The translations under genes and the position numbers were made by a program. DNA of 38,053 bases from contig JAJBUC010000054.1 in assembly GCA_020860545.1 (NCBI GenBank), forward strand, positions 1 to 38,053, read 5' to 3'. Positions 26,883-34,632 of this stretch are shown here, piece after piece (the stretch's first letter is position 1; each line of letters opens with the position of its first letter). This DNA is from Oscillospiraceae bacterium (GTDB lineage: Bacteria; Bacillota; Clostridia; Oscillospirales; Oscillospiraceae). Under the pieces are notes generated by a model that saw nothing but the letters and a program-made list of their open reading frames with translations, had not been told where the DNA came from and did not search any database.

Positions 26883-27980
26883 ATGAAAAAGAAAAAAGTG
26901 CTCAAGTGCGCGCCTGCCCTGCTCGCGCTGCTTGTGTTATGTGGGTGTACGGCGCAGGCAAATACGCCCACCCAGTCGGCTCCCATCACCACCACGGCGC
27001 AGGAAACGCCGCAGGAGACCGCCTTTTACGCGATGGACACGCTCATGCACATGAAAGCCTACGGAGAAAATGAGGCGGCGGGCCTGCAGGCGGCGGAGGA
27101 TGAAATAAACCGCCTGGAGCAGCTGTTCTCCCACACATTGGGCGAGAGCGATATCAGCAGGATCAACGCAGCCGGCGGCGGTGCAGTCGCGGTTTCAGAG
27201 GAGACGATAAGCCTCATGACACGGGCGCTGGAAATTTGCTTACAGACAGGCGGCGCGCTCGACATCACGGTTTACCCTCTTGTCGCGGCATACGGCTTCC
27301 CGACAGGCGACTACACCGTGCTCTCCGATGCGGAGCGGCTGCGCTTGCTGGCGCTGGTGGATTATGAGGCAGTCACGGTGGATGTATCCGCCGGCACAGT
27401 CGCATTGGCTCAGCCGGACATGGGCCTCTCCCTTGGCGCTGTGGCAAAAGGCTATGCGTCCCAGCAGGCGGCGGATATTCTGCGTTCATACGGAGTCGAG
27501 TCGGCACTGCTCACCCTCGGCGGAAATATCCAGGCCGTGGGGGCAAAGCCGGACGGGTCGCCGTGGAAGGTCGCGGTACAGGACCCGTTTACCGACAGCG
27601 GATATGTCGGCGTGCTCTCTGTTTCAGATTGCGCGGTGATCACATCCGGCGGATATCAGCGGTATTTTGACGTGGAGGAAGACGGAAAAACCGTACGTTA
27701 CCACCACATTCTTGACCCCGATACCGGACTCCCTGCCGATGCCGGACTGAGTTCGGTCACGATTGTAACTGACGACGGTTTTTTGGGGGATGCGCTCTCC
27801 ACATCTCTCTTTGTGATGGGGCTGGACGAGGCGAGCGAATACTGGCGTGCACAGGGCGGGTTTGAAGCGGTATTTGTCACCGATGACGGCACAGTGTATA
27901 TCACCGAAGGGCTTTCCGCCCTATACGAGCCGTCGGAGGGATTTGAACAGGTTCAGACCATTGCCATGCAATCATTTTAG
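26883..27980 (+). CDS. apbE: FAD:protein FMN transferase (ApbE), lipoprotein form
   Basis: Lipobox VLCGCTAQ; FYAMDTLMHMKAYGENE; LSLGAVAKGYASQQAADIL; TLGGNIQAVGAKPDG; HHILDPDTGLPAD. Confidence 0.93.
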   Translation: MKKKKVLKCAPALLALLVLCGCTAQANTPTQSAPITTTAQETPQETAFYAMDTLMHMKAYGENEAAGLQAAEDEINRLEQLFSHTLGESDISRINAAGGGAVAVSEETISLMTRALEICLQTGGALDITVYPLVAAYGFPTGDYTVLSDAERLRLLALVDYEAVTVDVSAGTVALAQPDMGLSLGAVAKGYASQQAADILRSYGVESALLTLGGNIQAVGAKPDGSPWKVAVQDPFTDSGYVGVLSVSDCAVITSGGYQRYFDVEEDGKTVRYHHILDPDTGLPADAGLSSVTIVTDDGFLGDALSTSLFVMGLDEASEYWRAQGGFEAVFVTDDGTVYITEGLSALYEPSEGFEQVQTIAMQSF

Positions 27981-28000
27981 GGAAAGTAGGAAGGTGTAAA

Positions 28001-31000
28001 ATGAAAACATTAGCAAGTCGTATCATCGCAATGGGGCTCTCCGCCTCCATGGTATTGAGCATGGGCGCGGTCACGCTCGCAGACGAATCAGAGCTATCCG
28101 GGCACTGGGCGGAGGATAGCCTGAACGAATGGTTGGACGCCGGATACCTGAAAGGCAACCAGAACGGGGACGTTCTGCCGGATAGCGAGGTCACCCGGGC
28201 GGAGTTCATGACCATGATGAACCGCCGCGTCGGCTACAGCGAGAAAGCGGATATCAGCGCGTTTTCCGATGTCGCCTCCGACGACTGGTTTTATGATGAT
28301 GTGGCCATCGGCGTGGCCGCCGGTTACCTGACCGGCACAGGCAGCACAACTATGTCACCGAACAGTCCGATCACCCGGCAGGAAATGGCGGTGATCATGG
28401 CACGCGTATGCGCGCTGGAGGACAACGAAGACGCTCTGGCGGACTATAGCGACGCTTCCGACTTTGCCGATTGGGCAGCGGGCCCTGCCGGGGCTGTTGT
28501 GGCAGCGGGACTGTTGCAGGGGGATAACAACCGCCTGTCCCCGCTGGAAAACGCCACCCGCGCGCAGAGTGTGGTAGTCATTGAGCGCCTCGCGACGTCG
28601 GAATACCTGGATGCGGATGCAGCGGAAGAGGTTGCCGTTGCAGCCGTCTATCAGGACGGGACCTATATTGGCACCGGCGCGGGATATGGTGGTACGGTAA
28701 AGCTCTCCGTCACCATTGTGGACGGGAAGATCACGGCGATTGAAGTGATCAGCCATTATGAAACAGCCGCGTATTGGAGCCGGGCATCGAAGATTATCGA
28801 CACCATCATCGCAACGCAGTCGACCGAGGGTATTGATACGGTTTCCGGTGCGACGCTCAGCTGCAACGCCATTTTGACCGCCGTGAACGACGCGCTTGGG
28901 CAGGCACTGGGCAATGAATCCAGCGGTAAAACCGGCAGCACCAGCAGCGGTGGCGGCGGCGGCGCTTATGGCCGCGCGAATTGGCAGAAGATTGACTACG
29001 ATGACTACTACCTGGCTGATGGAACCTATACCGGCAGCGCACCCGGCTATTGCGGCATGCTGTATATGACCGTGACCGTATCCGGCGGAGAAATATACAG
29101 CGCGAAAGTGACGAATCATTATGAAACCATCGGCTATTACAACGATGCGAAATCTCTGGTCGACGAAGTCGCGGAGAACAACGCGACAACAATAGACACG
29201 GTGAGCGGTGCTACATACACCTCCTGGGCCATTTTGGGATCGGTTGAAGATGCCCTTGACGAAGCCATCATCGGTGAAAAAAGCGCGGTTACTCTGTCCC
29301 AGCTCGGCGATGTTTACGCCGAGGCCGGTGTAACCTCCGTGACAGCGGTCACAGACAGCACGACACTCACAAGTTACCTCGGATATGCGGAGGAAATCTA
29401 CGGCGATACGCTGACTGCAACGGATAACCTCATCGCGTGCTACGATGTGGCGCAAACCACGAGCGCGCTGCTTCTGACGCCGATTCCCACGTATGACAGT
29501 AATATGGACTTCACCTATTACTGCATAGACGGGACAGCGGCGAGCGCTGTGGCTACACAGGTGCTGTACCTGAGCGGCACCTACTATGCGGTGGCCTCCG
29601 TCGAGCGCTCCGGCCCATATCTGCTCGTGCTGACACCGCAAGAGGTCGATCCGCTCGACAAGCTGAGTGTTGATCTGACCGCCACCGGCATCACGGAAAC
29701 CACCCTTTCGCTCTCCGTGCCAAAGGACACAAACGCAAAGCTGGAGTCCGACAGTATATTCTATGACTACACCATCGACATCTACGTCTGGTCCTACAAC
29801 GATGGGGGCGAAGAGATCGTGGTCGCGCTCGATTTCGAGCATGACTCCTACTATGAGCCTGACAATGGCGGCATGTACACCGGCGCAAAGCAGACCGTGA
29901 ACCACGAATATGTTGAGGACCTTGTGGATGACCTGACAACATATCTCTCAAATATCCTGTGCGGCAGGGTTACGCCGAGCAGTGCCGGGCTAATCGATGC
30001 CTACACCGGCGCGACACTCTCCTATACCGCGCTCGATAAGCTGCTGCTTGCAAACGGCTATTCCATGCCCACCGGGTCCATTGAAGAAATTCTGGTGGAA
30101 ACCGACTACGAAATTGTGCTGACGGAGACGACAATCGATATTTCCGTCATGGACAGCGCCATTGTCATCAATTCTTCCAAAGATCTGGAAGGGGCCGTCC
30201 TCAAGATTACCGACAACGCAACCGGCGTGACGACGAGAGAGGCCATTGACACGGAGGGACTCTCCTACGTAAAGCTCGGGGCATACTCCGGCTCCTACTT
30301 CGCAAAAGTCATCTTGGCTGATTACGCCGCGGAGACGACCACACAGGCAATTGCGACAGACGGTTACCTGTATGGAACGATGAGCATTCCGTACGCCGAT
30401 TTCTACGCCGCCGAGGGCAGCAACGGCATCTCCAAGGGTGTTGACGCCGTGACCACCGCGAGCACCAGCAAATGGAAAAGCGGTTCTATGGTGACCGGTG
30501 CTTATCTCTCCGATCAGGACGAGGATTATGGCGCGATTCTGGGCATTACCTACCCGGTGGCCATTACGTTTGAAGAATACGCGGAAATGCTCGCAAATCT
30601 GGAAGAGCTGCGAGAAAGCCAGAAAACAGTGAACATTTACAATCCCAACGCGGGGGGTGCCACGCCCAGAGATAACTATGTCGATGCGCTGGAGGATACC
30701 TACTCCTACGCCATGACCGACATTTCCGCCGATCAGCCGACGGCCTATAAGATTGCCAGCTATGCAAATGGGGAGATCTCCTTCTCGGCAGTAAAATCCG
30801 GCGGAGCTGACGCGCCAACATATGAGATTGATCCGTACGGAACGGGGTATGTTTCCGGCAAGACCTATATGGATGAGTTCGTACTCAAAACAGGCGACGA
30901 GAGCACCTATGGTGACTATGAACTCGACTTCTGTGACACCAGCGCCAACTCCAACAACTTCCCCGTAAGCGGAGGTGGATACGCCGGTGTGACCAACACA

Positions 31001-32203
31001 GATGGGTCTGAAATTGGAATCCCCCTCACAGATGGAAGCAGAGATTTCTTCCAAATCTATGGCATGATGGTTCAGACGAATACAACGAACAACGATTCCG
31101 ACTGCGGCTATTTCGCCATGCGCCACATGGAAAACATCTGGTGGGGCAGCCGTTACGGTCTGGAGATCGCCTGGTCGGCCGGCGTACAAGAGTATGTCCA
31201 CACCAGCTCCCTGCTGGATAACACAAGCTACGTCAACATGCAGGGTGAAACCATGCAGAATATAATCTTTATCACCGATAAGGGCTACTACACGATGGCA
31301 TGGGAGGAATATTTCGCTAAGATTCCCACGGACTATACGTTTGAAGTGGCGGATCAGGACGTCGGTGCGGGCACCTCGACGACGATCACTGCGACTGGTC
31401 TGGACGGCTATGTAAAGGATTACTCCATCAGCGGCCCGGGCGACTGCACCTTCTTCGTCATTGATCCTGACGCGGGCACCATATCCTGGCCGGCCAATGC
31501 GGATATTACGCTCGGCACATACACGCTGACACTCACGGATAGTGCAAATGCATGGACGGAGCTCACCACAACCTTTAATCTGTACTCATCCATTCTCCCG
31601 GTGGTTTATAGTACAACGGAAGGGAAGCTGGTCCCAAATTCGGCGGAAGGCTTTTCCGATTCCGATGTAACAAGCTACATTTCCGCCATTACCAGTGTTA
31701 CCGTTGACGGCACGAGCTATGCCCTATCCGGACGCAATCCCGTAACCGTCATCAATGCGGATGGTTCAGTCAACACGAGCGCCTCTTGCTTTACTCCCGT
31801 CAAAGAAACTGCGGACAATGCAGACCCTGTCTACGTCATTGAGATTGTCGTTCCGGGCTATGTGAATTACGAGTTCAACTTTACGCTCAGCAGTACAAGC
31901 AGCACCTCTCTGCTCATCAACCTGAGTGATCTGAATGATGACAGCACAGGGGATTCCGCAGTCACCGAGGACAGTCCGGCGGCGGAAGACGCTGCGCAGG
32001 AAGATTCTTTACTGGAGGAAGAAGACGCAGAGCAGGAAGAACCTGTACCAACGGAGGAAGGCACAGAGACTGAGCAGGAAGATCCTGTGCCAGAAGAGGA
32101 AACCGCACAGGGCAACGATGCCGATACCGACGCCAACGCGGATGCCACACAGGCGAAGGAGCCGGAAGAAACCGAGGAGACAGAATCCGCCGAGTCGTTA
32201 TAA
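28001..32203 (+). CDS. Giant S-layer (SLH)-anchored multi-FMN-binding-domain surface protein
   Basis: 1400 aa; signal peptide; three SLH repeats (VTRAE, ITRQE, ATRAQ); FMN-binding domains with YQDGTYIGTGAGYGG...TVSGATLS and LADGTYTGSAPGYCG...TVSGATYT; divergent third TGATLS; acidic C-terminal tail. Confidence 0.88.
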   Translation: MKTLASRIIAMGLSASMVLSMGAVTLADESELSGHWAEDSLNEWLDAGYLKGNQNGDVLPDSEVTRAEFMTMMNRRVGYSEKADISAFSDVASDDWFYDDVAIGVAAGYLTGTGSTTMSPNSPITRQEMAVIMARVCALEDNEDALADYSDASDFADWAAGPAGAVVAAGLLQGDNNRLSPLENATRAQSVVVIERLATSEYLDADAAEEVAVAAVYQDGTYIGTGAGYGGTVKLSVTIVDGKITAIEVISHYETAAYWSRASKIIDTIIATQSTEGIDTVSGATLSCNAILTAVNDALGQALGNESSGKTGSTSSGGGGGAYGRANWQKIDYDDYYLADGTYTGSAPGYCGMLYMTVTVSGGEIYSAKVTNHYETIGYYNDAKSLVDEVAENNATTIDTVSGATYTSWAILGSVEDALDEAIIGEKSAVTLSQLGDVYAEAGVTSVTAVTDSTTLTSYLGYAEEIYGDTLTATDNLIACYDVAQTTSALLLTPIPTYDSNMDFTYYCIDGTAASAVATQVLYLSGTYYAVASVERSGPYLLVLTPQEVDPLDKLSVDLTATGITETTLSLSVPKDTNAKLESDSIFYDYTIDIYVWSYNDGGEEIVVALDFEHDSYYEPDNGGMYTGAKQTVNHEYVEDLVDDLTTYLSNILCGRVTPSSAGLIDAYTGATLSYTALDKLLLANGYSMPTGSIEEILVETDYEIVLTETTIDISVMDSAIVINSSKDLEGAVLKITDNATGVTTREAIDTEGLSYVKLGAYSGSYFAKVILADYAAETTTQAIATDGYLYGTMSIPYADFYAAEGSNGISKGVDAVTTASTSKWKSGSMVTGAYLSDQDEDYGAILGITYPVAITFEEYAEMLANLEELRESQKTVNIYNPNAGGATPRDNYVDALEDTYSYAMTDISADQPTAYKIASYANGEISFSAVKSGGADAPTYEIDPYGTGYVSGKTYMDEFVLKTGDESTYGDYELDFCDTSANSNNFPVSGGGYAGVTNTDGSEIGIPLTDGSRDFFQIYGMMVQTNTTNNDSDCGYFAMRHMENIWWGSRYGLEIAWSAGVQEYVHTSSLLDNTSYVNMQGETMQNIIFITDKGYYTMAWEEYFAKIPTDYTFEVADQDVGAGTSTTITATGLDGYVKDYSISGPGDCTFFVIDPDAGTISWPANADITLGTYTLTLTDSANAWTELTTTFNLYSSILPVVYSTTEGKLVPNSAEGFSDSDVTSYISAITSVTVDGTSYALSGRNPVTVINADGSVNTSASCFTPVKETADNADPVYVIEIVVPGYVNYEFNFTLSSTSSTSLLINLSDLNDDSTGDSAVTEDSPAAEDAAQEDSLLEEEDAEQEEPVPTEEGTETEQEDPVPEEETAQGNDADTDANADATQAKEPEETEETESAESL

Positions 32204-32240
32204 GCCAAGTAACCCGACAGGGCACACATCACTGCAACAT

Positions 32241-32271
32241 GGGGCGCTGTATCGCAATGATACAGCGCCCC
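32241..32271. terminator. Bidirectional terminator between giant SLH-FMN gene and azlD
   Basis: GGGGCGCTGTATC (32241-32253) / GATACAGCGCCCC (32259-32271), followed by CATCTTTTCT. Confidence 0.85.
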
Positions 32272-32285
32272 ATCTTTTCTATTTT

Positions 32286-32615
32286 TCAGGCAAACACAGC
32301 CTGCACCAGAACCATATAGAGAATCGTCCCGCCAAAAATGGAAAGCAAATTATTCTTCTTCCAAACGTGCAACAGCACAACCGCCGCCATGGCGATCAGC
32401 TGCGGGGCCCAGCTGGTTACTTCTGTCACCTGCACATTGCGCAGGCAGTAAATAATCAGCATGGCGATGACAGCTGGCGGCAGCACCCGTCCGAGGTAGA
32501 GGATCAGCTTTGGCGGCTTCTCCCCCCGGTCAAAGAGCAGAAACGGAACGGCGCGGGTCAACAAGGTGACGGTGGCCATCACCGCAATGGCCGCGACGGC
32601 CTGTCCGGTTGTCAT
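32286..32615 (-). CDS. azlD: AzlD branched-chain amino acid transport subunit
   Basis: 109 aa; VTLLTRAVPFLLFDRGEKPPKLILYLGRVLPPAVIAMLIIYCLR. Confidence 0.9.
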   Translation of the reverse strand: MTTGQAVAAIAVMATVTLLTRAVPFLLFDRGEKPPKLILYLGRVLPPAVIAMLIIYCLRNVQVTEVTSWAPQLIAMAAVVLLHVWKKNNLLSIFGGTILYMVLVQAVFA

Positions 32616-33334
32616 GCCTCACGTTCCTCCTGTCCTCCGGCCTGTTCCTCCGGGTGTTCGTCCAGAAATGTCCGCGTCAGCACCAGTACCAGCACAATGA
32701 CCGCAAGCGACGGCAAAAGAAACTGCTCCGCGCCCACCAGCACCAAAAAGAGTACCGCAGCTGCCGCGCCCAGAATGGCAGGAAGGTGCTTTTGGCACGC
32801 CTTCCACTGATCCACCGCGATCACCAGAAACAGCGCGGTCATGGCAAAGTCAATGCCGGTGATATCCAGCGGGATCAGCGCCCCGGCGACCGCGCCGATT
32901 ACAGCGCCGATAATCCAGTAGCACTGGTCTAATAGCGCAATGGCAAAATAGAAATTCTTCGCGTTGACGCCGACCGGCACCCGCACCGCACTGAGGAGCG
33001 CATATGTCTCATCCGTCAGCGAAAAGACCATATAGAGCTTGCGCGCGCCCATACCGCGGAACTTCTCCAGCATCGAGAGTCCATAGACCAGATGGCGGAA
33101 ATTAATCAGGAACGTCATGAGCGCAACCGTGGCGAGCGTCGCTGAGGAGGCGAGCAGGCCGACCGCCATATACTGGCAGGAGCCCGCATAGATAAAGACG
33201 CTCATGAAAAACGCCCAGATAAAATTGAACCCGATGCGCTGGAGCATCAGCCCGAACGCGATGCCGATCGACAGATAGCCCGCCAGAACGGGCATGGTCG
33301 CCGGGAAGGCGGCCGCCAGTGCCTTGCGATCCAT
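32612..33334 (-). CDS. azlC: AzlC family branched-chain amino acid exporter
   Basis: AFPATMPVLAGYLSIGIAFGLMLQ...FMSVFIYAGSCQYMAVGLL; 4-bp overlap with azlD. Confidence 0.93.
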   Translation of the reverse strand: MDRKALAAAFPATMPVLAGYLSIGIAFGLMLQRIGFNFIWAFFMSVFIYAGSCQYMAVGLLASSATLATVALMTFLINFRHLVYGLSMLEKFRGMGARKLYMVFSLTDETYALLSAVRVPVGVNAKNFYFAIALLDQCYWIIGAVIGAVAGALIPLDITGIDFAMTALFLVIAVDQWKACQKHLPAILGAAAAVLFLVLVGAEQFLLPSLAVIVLVLVLTRTFLDEHPEEQAGGQEEREA

Positions 33335-33377
33335 GCTTGCTTACCACCCCGTTCCTCCGGCGGATCGTCCGCACGGC

Positions 33378-34499
33378 TTATTTTGACAGCAAAGAACCGT
33401 TCGCCTCGCAGCGGAGGTAGGCATTGATAAATCCGTCCAGGTCCCCGTCCATCACGCCGTTTACATTGCTGGTCTCATAGCCGGAGCGCGCGTCCTTCAC
33501 CAGCTGATAGGGCATGAACACATAGGAGCGGATCTGGCTGCCCCACTCAATCTTCATCTGTACCCCTTTGATATCGGAGATCTTCTCGGCATGCGCCTGC
33601 ATTTTGAGCTCCACAAGCTTCGAGCGCAGCATCCGCATACAGGTGTCCCTGTTTTGAAACTGACTGCGCTCCGTCTGGCAGGCCACCACCACGCCGGTCG
33701 GCTTGTGGATCAGGCGCACGGCGGAGGAGGTTTTGTTGATGTGCTGCCCGCCCGCGCCGGAGGAGCGGAACACCTGCATTTCAATGTCCTCCGGACGGAT
33801 ATCCACCTCCACATCGTCGGGGATCTCCGGCATCACCTCAAGCGCGGCAAAGGAGGTGTGTCTGCGGGCGTTCGAGTCAAAGGGTGACACGCGCACCAGC
33901 CGGTGCACACCGTGCTCACTGCGCAAAAAACCGTACGCGTTCTCCCCCTCAATGAGGATGGTCGCGCTCTTGAGCCCCGCCTCGTCCCCGTCGAGATAAT
34001 CGAGCGTGGTGCAGCTCAGTCCGTGCCGCTCCGCCCACCGGGTATACATGCGGTAGAGCATCTGCGTCCAGTCCTGCGCCTCCGTCCCGCCCGCACCGGC
34101 GTGGATGGTCAAAATAGCGTTGGAGTTATCGTATTCGCCCGTGAGCAGGGTAGCCAGCTTTGCCTCTTCAATCTCCTGCTCCAGCTTTGCAAAGCCGCTT
34201 TCCAGCTCCGGCAGAATGCTCTCGTCCTCCTCCTCGTTCCCCATCTCGCAGAGAGTCAGAAGGTCGGACCAGAGAGACCGCCGCTTTTCCTGCCCCTCCA
34301 GCTTATCGCGCAGGTTTTTGACGCGCTGCTGTACCTTCTGCGCCTTCTCCAGATTGTCCCAGAATCCGTCCGACGCGCTCTCCGACTCGAGCATATCCAC
34401 CTCACGGGCAGCGCTCTCCAGATTCAACGCCTGCTCCAAATCGTCAAGTGGGGCGCGCAGGTTTCCAAGTTTTACCTTATATTCGTCAAATTGCAGCAT
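33378..34499 (-). CDS. prfB: Peptide chain release factor 2, uninterrupted (no programmed frameshift)
   Basis: GGQ motif FRSSGAGGQHINKTSSAVRL; 373-aa continuous ORF including N-terminal segment. Confidence 0.96.
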   Translation of the reverse strand: MLQFDEYKVKLGNLRAPLDDLEQALNLESAAREVDMLESESASDGFWDNLEKAQKVQQRVKNLRDKLEGQEKRRSLWSDLLTLCEMGNEEEDESILPELESGFAKLEQEIEEAKLATLLTGEYDNSNAILTIHAGAGGTEAQDWTQMLYRMYTRWAERHGLSCTTLDYLDGDEAGLKSATILIEGENAYGFLRSEHGVHRLVRVSPFDSNARRHTSFAALEVMPEIPDDVEVDIRPEDIEMQVFRSSGAGGQHINKTSSAVRLIHKPTGVVVACQTERSQFQNRDTCMRMLRSKLVELKMQAHAEKISDIKGVQMKIEWGSQIRSYVFMPYQLVKDARSGYETSNVNGVMDGDLDGFINAYLRCEANGSLLSK

Positions 34500-34632
34500 G
34501 AATCTCCCTCACATAACATCATGATATCCTTGCGGTTTCTCCATTATATTAAAAGTCCGCCGCAATGTAAAGCCCAAAGCGGGGCCTGCCACCGCACCTC
34601 CGGCAGCAAGCCCCTTTCTTTATCATTGCCCG

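Noticed and set aside
28355-29905. 516-aa minus-strand ORF within the giant SLH-FMN gene
   Set aside because: Antisense of a gene with clear signal peptide, SLH and FMN motifs; no independent coding evidence.
34443-34448. CTTGAC in prfB considered as a remnant of the CTTTGAC frameshift site
   Set aside because: Ungapped protein alignment places the ancestral site 7 codons later (TTG-AAT at 34427-34422), so this similarity is likely coincidental.
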